A DNA stretch of 64,000 nucleotides, from the NCBI GenBank assembly GCA_945869195.1, contig CAMBNV010000004.1, forward strand, positions 124,001 to 188,000, read 5' to 3'. The DNA comes from Gemmatimonas phototrophica (GTDB lineage Bacteria; Gemmatimonadota; Gemmatimonadetes; Gemmatimonadales; Gemmatimonadaceae). Below the pieces are notes generated by a model that ran no database searches, was not told the DNA's origin, and saw only the letters and a list, made by a program, of their open reading frames with translations. This document shows, piece after piece, positions 38,487 through 47,814 of this stretch. The position numbers and the translations under genes are program-made. The stretch's first letter is position 1; each line of letters opens with the position of its first letter.

Positions 38487-39711
38487 TCAGAGCGCGCACC
38501 GAATCGATCGACCCGTCGGTCGCCGCAGGCCGCACGCCCAGTAGGTACGCCATCAGCGAGTAGACATGCACGCTGCGGAACGGCGGCACCCGGCGTCCCT
38601 GCGCGATGCCCGGCCCTGCCGCAACGAAGACCGCGCCCATCGAGACGAGGGCGGGATCGTGCCCATGTTGGCCGCCGACCACCGGGGGGGCACGCAACGC
38701 GAGCGCCGCACGATCCGTGATCGCCCACCCCTCATCGGCAACGGCGACGATTGGCGTGATGCGTGAGTGCGCATTGAAGTGGTAGGCGGCCGGCACACTG
38801 CCCTTCTTATAGACCTGCAGATGCGGATGGCGCCCCACGAGCGCCTGGTACACGCGCTCGACGTTGCCGTCCCGGGGCGCGATCGCCGCGACCGGCGTGT
38901 AGTCGACCACGTCTACGGTCCCCATATCGAGATAGTCGTCAAGGACAATGACCCGCTCGCGACTGCTCTCGGTCATGCCATGGTCGGCCACGACGATGAT
39001 GTTCACCGCCTCACGCAACCCCAGCCGGTCGACGCCGTCCATGAGGGCACCGAGGGCCGAGTCCACGCGCGCGATCGCCGCGTCGGTCTCCGGGGCCGTC
39101 GGGCCGTACCGGTGCCCCGCATCGTCGGTGTCGGAGAAATAGAGTGCGATGAACGCCGGCGCCGAGTCCGCGGGCATGGCAAGCCATTCGAGTGCGCGTT
39201 GCACGCGCTGCGCGTTCGGGCGCGTATGTTCGTACCGTTCGTACCAGCTGGGGCGCACACCGCCGATCGCGGCTTCGGAGCCAGGCCAGAAATACGTGGC
39301 CGCCCGGCGCCCCTGTGTCTCGACCGTGACCCAGATCGGTTCACCGCTCCACCACCGCGGCTCCCAGATCGCCAGTGTGTCGCTGCTGCGAAAGAGTCCG
39401 AGCTCAGGATCACGCATCACGTTGGCCACGATGCCGTGATGTTCTGGTGTGAGGCCCGTGACGAGGGTGTAGTGCGTGGGAAAAGTCTTTGACGGGAAGG
39501 CCGGGATCATCCGGTCGGCGCGCACGCCGCGCGCGGCAAGGCGGCGGAGGTGCACGGCGGCAGGGCGGTCCACGTAGTCGGCACGAAACCCGTCGAAGCT
39601 GATGAGCACGACGCGGGGCAGAACGGGGGGCGTGGCCCACGACAGCGCAGACAGCGGGAACAGCGCGAACAGCGCCGCCAGACAGGTGATACGTGGAGTC
39701 CGACTCATCAT
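38458..39711 (-). CDS. secreted ectonucleotide pyrophosphatase/phosphodiesterase (NPP) family protein
   Basis: 417 residues with a signal peptide ending near ALSWA. Alkaline-phosphatase-superfamily metal site: Asp in VVLISFDGFR, nucleophile Thr in PSKTFPTHYTLVTG, DTDDAGHRYGP, VVADHGMTES and GQHGHDP. The pattern matches NPP enzymes, which cleave nucleotide or phospholipid phosphodiesters outside the cell. The ATG overlaps the stop of the acyl-CoA ligase gene (ATGA), so the two are in one transcript. Confidence 0.9.
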   Translation of the reverse strand: MMSRTPRITCLAALFALFPLSALSWATPPVLPRVVLISFDGFRADYVDRPAAVHLRRLAARGVRADRMIPAFPSKTFPTHYTLVTGLTPEHHGIVANVMRDPELGLFRSSDTLAIWEPRWWSGEPIWVTVETQGRRAATYFWPGSEAAIGGVRPSWYERYEHTRPNAQRVQRALEWLAMPADSAPAFIALYFSDTDDAGHRYGPTAPETDAAIARVDSALGALMDGVDRLGLREAVNIIVVADHGMTESSRERVIVLDDYLDMGTVDVVDYTPVAAIAPRDGNVERVYQALVGRHPHLQVYKKGSVPAAYHFNAHSRITPIVAVADEGWAITDRAALALRAPPVVGGQHGHDPALVSMGAVFVAAGPGIAQGRRVPPFRSVHVYSLMAYLLGVRPAATDGSIDSVRALIRTRASSSP

Positions 39712-41408
39712 GTCGCGCACGCGTTGTCTTCGGTGAGCAGGCGCCGGAGCACCTTCCCGACCATCGACTTTGGCAGTTCGTTCATGAACACCACGCGCGC
39801 CGGTACCTTGAACGGCGCGAGATGGCTCTTGCACCAGTCCCGCAGCTCGGCCGTCGTCGTCGCCTGCCCAACTCGCCGCACCACGAAGGCAACGGCCACC
39901 TCACCGCGCGCCGCATCGGGAAAACCGCGCACCCCCACTTCGACCACCGCAGGATGCCGTGACAGCACCTCCTCAATCTCCCGTGGCCAGACCTGCATGC
40001 CGCCCATCTTGATCAGGTCCTTCTTGCGATCCACGACGAAGAGGAAGCCGTCGGCGTCGAGGTACCCGAGGTCCGCAGTGTGGATCCAACGCTGACCGTC
40101 CGCATGCATGAGCAGGATCGGGTCCGTGCCTTCTGGCGCGTTGAAGTAGCCACGCATAATCTGCGGACCGGTGATCAGAATCTCGCCAATCTCGCCGGTG
40201 GGCATCGGCTTGGTGGCGTCGTCGGCATCGACGATCCGCACATCGCAATCGGGCAACGGTACTCCCACCGAACCGATCTTTTGCTTGCCCTGGAGCGGCC
40301 AGACGGTCGCCGCAAGCAAGGACTCGGTTAGCGCATATCCCTCGATCACGCGCGCGCCAGTGACGGTGGTGAAGCGCTCGTGCGTCTCTGCCATGAGCGG
40401 CGCGGCCCCTGAGACGCAGGCCTTCATGGACGAAAAGTTTGCCTGGCCGCTCGCGACCCTCGGGTGATTGAGCAACGCATTGTACAGCGTCGGCACGCCG
40501 CAGAAAATGGCGGGTTTGGTGCGCTCGATCGTCTGCACCAGATCGTCGAGGTCGCGGGGATTAGGAACCAGCCCGATCGGGTTGTGCCCAATGAAGCAGA
40601 CCGATTGTACGCCGACGGCGCCGTACGAATGGAACATCGGCAGCGGGAGACAGTAACTCCCTTCCCATTCCGGGAGGACATGACCGAGCCAGGCGCGCAC
40701 CTGCAGCCCGGTGCGAACAAGTGCGCCATGGTGCGCACGGACGGCCTTGGGGGTCCCGGTGGTGCCGCCGCTCATCAACAGCAGCGCATCATCATCAGGT
40801 CCTGGGCGTGGCGCCGTGGGACGGCGCCCCTCGTGCGCCTTGAGCAGCTGCGGCAACGTCCGATCGCCGTCTCGCACCTGGGCGCGGTGCCCACCTTGCT
40901 TCTCGAGCGTGAGCGTAAAGGCCAGGCGGAGCAGAAACGGCAGGTACTCCTTGATGCTCGTGACGACGACGTGCTGCAGCCCAGTGCGCTGCTGTACCAG
41001 TTTGAGGCGCTCGTAGAAGGTGGAGAGCGTCACGACCACGCGGGCCCCAGTCGTCGTGATCGGCCCGGCAAGTTCGTCGGCGGTATAGGTCGGATTGAGC
41101 GGAACGAGCACCGCGCCGACCTTCCAGGCCGCGAGCTCGACGATAAAGAACTGTGGGCAGTTCGGGAGCACCACCGCGACGCGCTCGCCGGCTCGCACAC
41201 CGAGCGAGGTGAGGGCGCTGGCGAAGGCATCGCTCGTGTCCTGCAGCTCGCGGTACGATATCCTCGCCCTCTTGAAGAGGAGGGCGGGTGCGTCGGGGCG
41301 CAGGGCGACGGCCTCGTCGATGTACTCCAGGAGCGTCCGCTCCGGATAGGGCTCGAGCGTCGCGGGAACGCCGGCGTCGTACTCGCTGCGCCAGGGATGG
41401 TTGTTCAT
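39708..41408 (-). CDS. AMP-binding acyl-CoA ligase (long-chain type)
   Basis: 566 residues. Activates a fatty or other carboxylic acid as the acyl-adenylate, then the CoA thioester. Motifs: LLMSGGTTGTPKAV (P-loop-like), IEGYALTES, HTADLGYLDADGFLFVVDR and the C-terminal Lys in KSMVGKVLRR. Cytoplasmic. It shares a 25-base divergent promoter gap with a secreted M20 peptidase gene and is coupled to the phosphodiesterase gene downstream. Confidence 0.9.
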   Translation of the reverse strand: MNNHPWRSEYDAGVPATLEPYPERTLLEYIDEAVALRPDAPALLFKRARISYRELQDTSDAFASALTSLGVRAGERVAVVLPNCPQFFIVELAAWKVGAVLVPLNPTYTADELAGPITTTGARVVVTLSTFYERLKLVQQRTGLQHVVVTSIKEYLPFLLRLAFTLTLEKQGGHRAQVRDGDRTLPQLLKAHEGRRPTAPRPGPDDDALLLMSGGTTGTPKAVRAHHGALVRTGLQVRAWLGHVLPEWEGSYCLPLPMFHSYGAVGVQSVCFIGHNPIGLVPNPRDLDDLVQTIERTKPAIFCGVPTLYNALLNHPRVASGQANFSSMKACVSGAAPLMAETHERFTTVTGARVIEGYALTESLLAATVWPLQGKQKIGSVGVPLPDCDVRIVDADDATKPMPTGEIGEILITGPQIMRGYFNAPEGTDPILLMHADGQRWIHTADLGYLDADGFLFVVDRKKDLIKMGGMQVWPREIEEVLSRHPAVVEVGVRGFPDAARGEVAVAFVVRRVGQATTTAELRDWCKSHLAPFKVPARVVFMNELPKSMVGKVLRRLLTEDNACAT

Positions 41409-41421
41409 GGTCGGGGCATGG

Positions 41422-41427
41422 TAGATT
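41422..41427 (+). promoter_or_regulatory. candidate -10 element TAGATT, leaderless type
   Basis: TAGATT then 6 bases then the ATG of the M20 peptidase, inside the 25-base gap to the divergent acyl-CoA ligase. There is no room for a ribosome binding site after it. Confidence 0.5.
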
Positions 41428-41433
41428 CCGAAT

Positions 41434-42732
41434 ATGCACTCTAATACACCGCACCACAGCCCTTCGACCGGGCGACTCGCCGGTCCCGCGCGCCTACTCA
41501 GCGCCCTCTCCCTGTTCGTTCCCGCCCTGCTCAGCGCGCAGGGGATGGCGATCCCGAGTGACGATCCCGCGGTGCGTCGCGCGATGAGTGCAATTCAGCC
41601 ACTCCAATCGTGGACGCTCGAGCAGCAGATCTCGATCTGCGAAATTCCCGCGCCGCCGTTCAAGGAACGGGCGCGCGCCGAGGAGTTCAAGCGCCGGATG
41701 ATCGCCTTCGGATACACGAACGCGCGGATCGACAGCGAGGGGAATGTGATCGTCGAAATCGGCCGCGGTGACGGACCGACCGTGCTGATCACGGGCCATC
41801 TCGATACCGTCTTCCCCGAAGGGACCGATGTGCGCACGACGCGCACCGGCGATCGGGTCGCCGGCCCCGGCATCGGTGATGACTGCCGTGGTCTCGCCGT
41901 GGTGCTCACCCTCGCGAAGGTCCTGAAAGACCAGCGCGTCGAGCCCAAGGGCCGGCTGATCATGGTCGGGAACGTCGGGGAGGAAGGTCCGGGCAATCTG
42001 CGCGGAGTGCGGCACCTGCTCACCAAGGAGTTCGCCGGCAAGATCGACTACTTCATCTCAGTCGACGGCGCCGGCAGTGGTGCCATCACCTCGCGCGCGG
42101 TCGGCAGCCATCGGTACCTCGTCTCATTCGAGGGTCCTGGCGGCCACAGCTACGGGGCGTTCGGCATGACCAACCCCATGCATGCGATGGGACGCGCCAT
42201 CGCTAACATCGCCGACATCCAGGTGCCGACGCGGCCCAAGGTGACGTTCAACGTCGGCATCGTCCGCGGCGGTACGAGTGTGAACACAATCACGCCGAGC
42301 GCACAGATGGAGATCGACATGCGCTCGGAGTCAGCGACTGAGTTGTCGGCAATCGATGTGAAAATCCGTGCGGCCGTCGAGGCGGGCGCCGCCGCCGAGC
42401 GCGCGCGCTGGCCGAACTCGCGCGCTGGCATCACGGTCAAGTACGACACCATCGGCATCCGCCCCACTGGTGGCCAGTCGGATGACGCGCCGATCGTACG
42501 GACCGCGTGGGCGGCCGTGGAGGCGCTCGACTGGCTCCCGGCGACCGTGGCCTCGAGCACCGACGCCAACCTGCCGATCGCGATGGGCATCCCCGCGATC
42601 ACCATCAACGGTGGCGGCGTCAGCACCGGTGCCCATGGAACCGAAGAGGCCTACCGCGAGTTACCCGATTCCTATAAAGGTCCTCAACTCGCACTCCTCC
42701 TCGTCACCGCGCTCGTGGGCGTGGTCCGCTAG
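41434..42732 (+). CDS. secreted M20 family metallopeptidase (PepT/CPG2-like)
   Basis: 432 residues. Signal peptide ends near PALLSAQ. Zinc-site motifs: ITGHLDTVF, GPGIGDDCRGLAVVL, VGNVGEEGPGNLRG, VSVDG and the late His in STGAHGTEEAYRE; dimerisation insert around GPGGHSYGAFG. It resembles peptidase T/carboxypeptidase G2-type dipeptidases. Followed after 12 bases by the DUF411 gene. Confidence 0.88.
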   Translation: MHSNTPHHSPSTGRLAGPARLLSALSLFVPALLSAQGMAIPSDDPAVRRAMSAIQPLQSWTLEQQISICEIPAPPFKERARAEEFKRRMIAFGYTNARIDSEGNVIVEIGRGDGPTVLITGHLDTVFPEGTDVRTTRTGDRVAGPGIGDDCRGLAVVLTLAKVLKDQRVEPKGRLIMVGNVGEEGPGNLRGVRHLLTKEFAGKIDYFISVDGAGSGAITSRAVGSHRYLVSFEGPGGHSYGAFGMTNPMHAMGRAIANIADIQVPTRPKVTFNVGIVRGGTSVNTITPSAQMEIDMRSESATELSAIDVKIRAAVEAGAAAERARWPNSRAGITVKYDTIGIRPTGGQSDDAPIVRTAWAAVEALDWLPATVASSTDANLPIAMGIPAITINGGGVSTGAHGTEEAYRELPDSYKGPQLALLLVTALVGVVR

Positions 42733-42744
42733 GGAGCCGTGACC

Positions 42745-43203
42745 ATGGACCGTCGCTCGTTCGTGCGCTCGGTGCTTGGCGCCGGCGCGATCATCGGAGG
42801 GGTTCCGCAGTTCGCCGCGGCGCCGCTGCCGCCGATGACGGTCTACAAGAGTGCCTCATGTGGCTGTTGCCATAACTGGGTCGAGCATGCGCGCAGCAGC
42901 GGCTTCACGGTGAAGACCATCGACACCGAAGCGCTGCCCAGTGTGAAACGCGATCTGGGCGTACCGACGTCACTACAGTCGTGCCACACGGTGGTGATCG
43001 GGAACTATCTCGTCGAGGGCCACGTGCCGGCCGCCGACGTGAAACGGATGCTCACCGAGAAGCCAGCCATCCGCGGGATTGCGGTGCCGGGAATGCCGAT
43101 TGGCGCACCAGGGATGGAGCAGGGACCGGTGTCGGGTTACCAGCGGTACGAGGTGCTCGCGTTCACGTCACAGGGGCGGACGTCGGTGTTCGCGACCCAC
43201 TAG
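42745..43203 (+). CDS. DUF411 metal-binding protein with a Tat-type signal
   Basis: 152 residues. The signal has a twin-arginine motif (DRRSFVRSV). The mature part is a DUF411 domain: VYKSASCGCCHNWVEHAR with a CGCC metal motif, LQSCHTVVIGNYLVEGHVPA and GIAVPGMPIGAPGME. Such proteins occur in copper-resistance clusters. ATG at 42745 is preferred to GTG at 42739 because AGGGAG lies 8 bases before the ATG. Copper handling is inferred from family context. Confidence 0.88.
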   Translation: MDRRSFVRSVLGAGAIIGGVPQFAAAPLPPMTVYKSASCGCCHNWVEHARSSGFTVKTIDTEALPSVKRDLGVPTSLQSCHTVVIGNYLVEGHVPAADVKRMLTEKPAIRGIAVPGMPIGAPGMEQGPVSGYQRYEVLAFTSQGRTSVFATH

Positions 43204-43218
43204 GGACTGCCCGACCGA

Positions 43219-44964
43219 TCAGCCCGCTCGGTCCCGCCGCACCAGGACCCGCTTTCCCTTGATGGACGTCGCCATGAGCGTCTTGATGATGTCGTCAGCG
43301 ATCGACTCCGGCACCTCGACGATTGAATGACGATCCCAGATGGTGATCGCACCGACCATCGTCGAGTCGAGCCCCATCTCATTGGTAATCGCGCCCACGA
43401 GGTCGCCGGGGCTGATCTTGAGCTTGCGTCCGGCGCCGACGTAGATCTTCGCGGATTCCCAGCTTGGCTTCGGACCCGAGCGCTTGGCGGCTGGCGTCTT
43501 TGCTGGACGCGCCACGTCCGCAGCGCTTCGTGTCGTCTTGTCCTCACGCTTCAGCGACCGTTGATCGTCGCGCGCGCGCGCGGGATGTTTCTCGCGGGGT
43601 GATGCTGTCGTGGGGATCTCCTCCTGCTTCGTTTCGTCCGCGCCAGTCGCGCCCTGCTTCATGGCTGCGGCCGCGATGTCCATGAGTTCAAACTCCTCCG
43701 CCAGGGAGGCCACGACACCACGCCAAACGTCGAGGTCGCCACCAAGGATGACTTCGCGCAACGACGCCTGTGTCAGCTCTAGTCGACGGGCCTTGAGGTC
43801 GGCGACCGTCGGCACGGCGAGCGTCTCGATCGCTACGCCGGTGACGCGCTCGAAGTTCTTAAGCATCCGGTGCTCGCGCGGCTCCGCCAGCGTGATCGCC
43901 ATGCCGGTGCGGCCCGCACGACCCGTACGCCCGATGCGATGCACGTACGCCTCGGCGGCACTCGGCACGTCGTAGTTGACCACATGCGAGACGTGCGAGA
44001 CGTCCAGGCCGCGCGCGGCGACGTCCGTCGCGATCAGGAGTTCCGAAGTTTTGGCACGGAAGCGCTTCATCACGCGATCGCGCTGTTCCTGTGAGAGCCC
44101 GCCATGCAGCGCCTCAGCGTGGAAGCCGCGACCGTTCATGGTCTCCGTGAGATCGTCCACCTCGGTGCGGGTGCGGCAGAAGACGATCGCGGCCTTCGGT
44201 TGCTCCACATCAAGAATGCGCCCGAGCGCCGCCATCTTGTGCGCGCGCGGCACCAGATACGCCACCTGGCGCACCTTGGCGCTATGGCCGGCTTTCACCG
44301 CCGTCGCGTCGATCCGGATCACGTGTGGATTGCGCAGGTGTGTTTTCGCAATCGCCGCAATGCGGGGCGGGAGTGTGGCCGAGAAGAGCGCGACCTGCTT
44401 CTCTTTCGGCGTTGCCGAGAGGATTGCCTCGAGATCCTCAGCAAAACCCATGTCGAGCATCTCGTCAGCCTCGTCGAGGACGACCGTCCGCACCGCGGCG
44501 AGATGTACGGTCTTGCGGCGGATATGGTCGAGTGCACGGCCCGGCGTTGCGATGATCACATCGACGCCGCGCTTGAGCGAACGGATCTGCGACTCCATCG
44601 GCGCACCGCCGTAAATCGGAACTGCGACGGCACCGAGCGCCTTGCCATAGCGATGGATCGCCTCGGCGACCTGCATGGCGAGTTCGCGTGTGGGCACGAG
44701 CACAAGGGCGGCCGTGCGTTCGCGTGGCGGCGCGTCGAGGTTGAGGCGATGCAGCAGCGGCAACGCGAAGGCGGCGGTCTTGCCGGTTCCGGTCGCGGCC
44801 TGCGCGAGCACGTCGCGGCCGGCCAGGAGAGGCGGGATCGCGGCCAGTTGGATCGGCGTTGGCTCCTCATAGCCCAGGGCGGTCAGTGCGGCAGTCACCT
44901 TGGGGTCGAGGGCGAGCGAGGCAAACCCCACAGAGGGTACTTCAGTAGGGGGGCGTGTTGACAT
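43219..44964 (-). CDS. DEAD-box RNA helicase with DbpA-like RNA-binding C-terminus
   Basis: 581 residues from the ATG at 44964. Q-motif and Walker A AQAATGTGKTAAF, DEAD box VLDEADEM, SAT motif LFSATLPP and motif VI HRIGRTGRAGRTG. A charged linker (~435-510) is followed by a DbpA-type RNA-recognition domain (KIYVGAGRKLKISPGDLVGA to KGKRVLVRRD), which in E. coli DbpA and CsdA-like proteins targets rRNA. Probably acts in ribosome assembly or RNA turnover. TATCTT lies 6 bases before the ATG. Confidence 0.93.
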   Translation of the reverse strand: MSTRPPTEVPSVGFASLALDPKVTAALTALGYEEPTPIQLAAIPPLLAGRDVLAQAATGTGKTAAFALPLLHRLNLDAPPRERTAALVLVPTRELAMQVAEAIHRYGKALGAVAVPIYGGAPMESQIRSLKRGVDVIIATPGRALDHIRRKTVHLAAVRTVVLDEADEMLDMGFAEDLEAILSATPKEKQVALFSATLPPRIAAIAKTHLRNPHVIRIDATAVKAGHSAKVRQVAYLVPRAHKMAALGRILDVEQPKAAIVFCRTRTEVDDLTETMNGRGFHAEALHGGLSQEQRDRVMKRFRAKTSELLIATDVAARGLDVSHVSHVVNYDVPSAAEAYVHRIGRTGRAGRTGMAITLAEPREHRMLKNFERVTGVAIETLAVPTVADLKARRLELTQASLREVILGGDLDVWRGVVASLAEEFELMDIAAAAMKQGATGADETKQEEIPTTASPREKHPARARDDQRSLKREDKTTRSAADVARPAKTPAAKRSGPKPSWESAKIYVGAGRKLKISPGDLVGAITNEMGLDSTMVGAITIWDRHSIVEVPESIADDIIKTLMATSIKGKRVLVRRDRAG

Positions 44965-44970
44965 TGATGA

Positions 44971-44976
44971 AAGATA
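44971..44976 (-). promoter_or_regulatory. candidate -10 element TATCTT, leaderless type
   Basis: TATCTT on the minus strand, then 6 bases, then the helicase ATG. No ribosome binding site is present. Confidence 0.45.
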
Positions 44977-45008
44977 CACCAGTCGAGGCCTCGGACCCTC
45001 ATACGACG

Positions 45009-45043
45009 GACGGGGCGGACGCCGACACGGCGTCCGCCCCGTC
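45009..45043 (-). terminator. GC-rich hairpin after the desaturase gene
   Basis: GACGGGGCGGACGCC with a 5-base loop and exact complement, directly downstream of the fatty acid desaturase stop. No T-run follows. Confidence 0.65.
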
Positions 45044-45056
45044 TCACGACCGCGGA

Positions 45057-46109
45057 TCAGCGCGTCGGCTGCGCCGCGACCCGCTGCATCTGATGGTACT
45101 CGCGGAAGCCGATCATTCGCTTGCTGGCCTCATCCCACAGCGTGAGACTGAGCGTGCGCCAGGCGGTGCTGAAAGTGAGGACCGGCGCCTCGGCAAAGAT
45201 CGGATTTTCCTCATGCGCGCGCTTCAGCCGGTAGTTCGGAATTCGAGGGCCGAGGTGGTGCACATGGTGCAAGCCGATGTGCCCCGTGAACCAGTTCAAC
45301 ACCGCCGGCAACCGTAGGTACGAGGCCCCCATGATGGCGGAGGTCGCGTAATCCCACTCCTGCCCGCGCTCCCAGTAGGCTTCTTCGAACTGATGCTGCA
45401 CGTAGAAGAGCCAGATACCGCCAGCCGCCGCGAGGTAGTAGGCCGGGAGATAGAGCAGCAGGACTGGCTTCCACCCGACCGTCATGACCGCGATCGCGGA
45501 GATCCCAACGAGCGCCGCGTTGGTCATCCAGATATTCCACTGCTGTTTGCCGCCGGTCGTCGGCTTGTTGAAGGAAACACGCTGCAGGATGATCATGTGC
45601 AACGGGCCAAGGCCAAAGAGGACGAACGGATGGCGATAGGCGCGGTACTTGAGCTTCCGCCAAGGCAACAGCGCCGCATACTCGGAGACCGTGAGCGTCT
45701 TGATATCGCCGATGCCTCGGTGGTCAAGGTCGCCGGCCGAGGCGTGGTGCATCGCGTGCTCGCGCCGCCATTGGGCGAACGGCGTGAAGGTGAGCACGCC
45801 CGTGATGAAACCGATCGTGTCGTTCACTCTGGGCCACGGCAGGAAGCTGCCGTGAGAACAGTCGTGCATGATGATGAAGGTGCGGATCAAAAGCCCGCCG
45901 AGCGGAACGATCATCAGGGAGGCGGCCCATGGCGCGCGCGCCATGAGCCAGTAGCCGAGTATCAGACCGCCCGTGAGGAGACCGAGCGTGACGACCACCT
46001 GCCGGAGCGATCGGAAGGCGTCCGCCCCAGTGTAGCGCGCGATGATCTTCCGCCATTCACTGGCCTCGAAACGGCGCACCGGTGTTTCGGGTTCGTTCAT
46101 TGTCGCCAT
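45057..46109 (-). CDS. membrane fatty acid desaturase
   Basis: 350 residues. The three His boxes of the di-iron acyl-lipid desaturases are clear: HDCSH, HAMHH and HHVHH (in GLHHVHHLGP), with helices between (VVTLGLLTGGLILGYWLM, LLLYLPAYYLAAAGGIWLFY). Introduces a double bond in membrane fatty acids using oxygen. AAAGGAG lies 8 bases before the ATG. It stands alone on its strand between helicase and FKBP genes, with hairpins on the downstream side. Confidence 0.92.
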   Translation of the reverse strand: MATMNEPETPVRRFEASEWRKIIARYTGADAFRSLRQVVVTLGLLTGGLILGYWLMARAPWAASLMIVPLGGLLIRTFIIMHDCSHGSFLPWPRVNDTIGFITGVLTFTPFAQWRREHAMHHASAGDLDHRGIGDIKTLTVSEYAALLPWRKLKYRAYRHPFVLFGLGPLHMIILQRVSFNKPTTGGKQQWNIWMTNAALVGISAIAVMTVGWKPVLLLYLPAYYLAAAGGIWLFYVQHQFEEAYWERGQEWDYATSAIMGASYLRLPAVLNWFTGHIGLHHVHHLGPRIPNYRLKRAHEENPIFAEAPVLTFSTAWRTLSLTLWDEASKRMIGFREYHQMQRVAAQPTR

Positions 46110-46206
46110 CAGTGGGTCTCCTTTGGGCCAGCCGTAACCTACCCCCAGCCGATGCAGTCTGCTCGACTCTGCCGCTAACTCAGGTCGTATCCGATTCAGG
46201 TCCGAC

Positions 46207-46668
46207 TCAGCGCGTCGCGGTCAGCGTGATGAGAAAGATAAGGATCGAGTTTGCCGGAATGCTGCCCTGGGCTTCGCTGCCATACCCCAGTGAGGGCGGA
46301 ATGATGAGCTGCCGCTGGCCTCCGACGCGCATGCCGCGAACGCCCTCGTCAAACCCAGCAATCACCTGACCAGAGCCAGTCGTGAAGGCTGGAAGGTTGC
46401 CCGCATCGAACTGGGTGCCGTTGCGGAGATAGCCCGCGTACGTCGTCGTCACTGATGCGCCAGACGTTGTCGGCACCAGCGCGCCCGCCCCGACGACGAT
46501 GTCACGGTAGTACAGACCGGTCGCGGTCAGCACCGAGTTCGCGATATCAACATTGAGTGCGGGCGCGAAGTTGGCGGTCGCGATGTTCGGCACGAAAGGC
46601 GGGCCGTCCATACAGGACGCCACAAAAGCGCAGAGGAACAAGGGGAGGAGCGAGTGGAGACGACGCAT
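46207..46668 (-). CDS. FKBP-type peptidyl-prolyl isomerase lipoprotein
   Basis: 153 residues. Signal with lipobox LCAFVASC. FKBP domain from about residue 55: YYRDIVVGAGALV, VTTTYAGYLRNGTQFD, VIAGFDEGVRGMRVGGQRQ and IPPSLGYGSEAQGSIPANS. A periplasmic protein-folding catalyst, membrane-anchored. Start at the ATG of the signal; upstream frame is not conserved-looking. Divergent from the next lipoprotein gene. Confidence 0.92.
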   Translation of the reverse strand: MRRLHSLLPLFLCAFVASCMDGPPFVPNIATANFAPALNVDIANSVLTATGLYYRDIVVGAGALVPTTSGASVTTTYAGYLRNGTQFDAGNLPAFTTGSGQVIAGFDEGVRGMRVGGQRQLIIPPSLGYGSEAQGSIPANSILIFLITLTATR

Positions 46669-46858
46669 GGCGATGATGGGAGGCGGGGGTGGTCCAGAGC
46701 GAAAGATACCCCGTCTGGTGAGGTGGTTAAAGGGTCGAGAGACGATGTCTGACCTGTACGGACTGACCTCCACGCGCTATCGTCTCGGCCATGGGGACCG
46801 TTGCTGTCATCGGCCGCGCCGCACTCGTCCGTCGTCCCACCACTTTCGAGAGACCCCG

Positions 46859-47437
46859 ATGCGCACGCTTCGCCTCGCCGCACTCATCATCGTCGGTTCC
46901 GGCTGTGCTACTACATCGCCCGCGAACAACAGTTCGCCGACGCCCCAACAGTCATCGACGGTGAACACGACACGCATCGTGACCGCTGGCGGCGGCACAT
47001 TGCAGGTGAATACGATGAACATCGACGGGGATGTGAAACTGTTCGTGACGGGCACCGCCGACGAAGTGTGGGCTGCGCTACCGGGCGTCTACAGCGAACT
47101 CTTGATCCCGCTCTCGGTGAATGACGCCAGCACCAACACCCTCGGTAACATGGGTTGGAAAACTCGTCGCTCGATCGGCGGCGTCCCCGCGCAACGCTAT
47201 CTCGACTGCGGTTCGTCGGGCACCATGCAGAACGCCGAAACCTATTCACTTCACCTGTCTATCGTGACGACCGTGCGTCCCAACCCCAACGGCGGCGCGG
47301 TCGTCTCCACCGCGCTCACCGGAATCGGCAGGAACCCGATTACCTCGAGCTCGGCCGACATCCGCTGTGCGTCAAAGGGCGATCTCGAGCTACGGATCCG
47401 TGACCTAGTTCAGAAGGCGCTCTACGCCAAGCAGTAG
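46859..47437 (+). CDS. hypothetical lipoprotein
   Basis: 192 residues. Signal with lipobox (IIVGSGC) followed by a Ser/Thr/Pro/Gln-rich linker. The folded part contains TADEVWAALPGVYSELLIPL and GNMGWKTRRSIGGVPAQRYLDCG with two Cys ~60 residues apart that may pair, a START/SRPBCC-like flavour but not enough to assign. I do not recognise the family. Probably periplasmic. Confidence 0.65.
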   Translation: MRTLRLAALIIVGSGCATTSPANNSSPTPQQSSTVNTTRIVTAGGGTLQVNTMNIDGDVKLFVTGTADEVWAALPGVYSELLIPLSVNDASTNTLGNMGWKTRRSIGGVPAQRYLDCGSSGTMQNAETYSLHLSIVTTVRPNPNGGAVVSTALTGIGRNPITSSSADIRCASKGDLELRIRDLVQKALYAKQ

Positions 47438-47449
47438 GTTCCGTGTTCT

Positions 47450-47525
47450 TTAGAGCCGCGTCCGCCGCAGCGACACTGCGTTGAGCACCGCGATGGTCGA
47501 CGAAACTGACATCAGCAATACCCCT
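47450..47525 (-). pseudogene. C-terminal remnant of a P1B-type (CopA-like) ATPase
   Basis: On the minus strand the frame reads GVLLMSVSSTIAVLNAVSLR followed by RTRL and a stop. This is the last membrane helix and tail typical of copper or heavy-metal P-type ATPases. Nothing homologous continues upstream; the frame breaks within about 25 codons. The remaining ~290 bases to the glutathione peroxidase gene hold no supported gene, only GC-rich sequence with a run of 11 G at 47771-47781. Confidence 0.55.
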
Positions 47526-47814
47526 CTCGCGCGTCTGGGGGGCAATGGTGTCCTCTGCCAGGCTTTGCTGTAGCATGCCTGTGTCCGATTGAGGGGCCGA
47601 CCTCTTCCGGTCCCTTGGCGTGCCACTCTTCAAGCACAACTACGGCGGTGCACTTCTATACCCTCAGGGCGCCTGGAGGGGCGCCGCACTCGCGGTCGGT
47701 CGCCCCGCATGCTCCGAACCACAGACGCGCCCGTCGCGCGCCGGCTGCGCGCGCCACACTGAGCCCCTCCGGGGGGGGGGGCGCGTGCCCAGGTGCGTCA
47801 GACACCGGCCGGCG

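Noticed and set aside
47771-47781. Run of 11 G, considered as a phase-variable tract
   Set aside because: Not within or at a usable distance from a start codon; could be an assembly length error.
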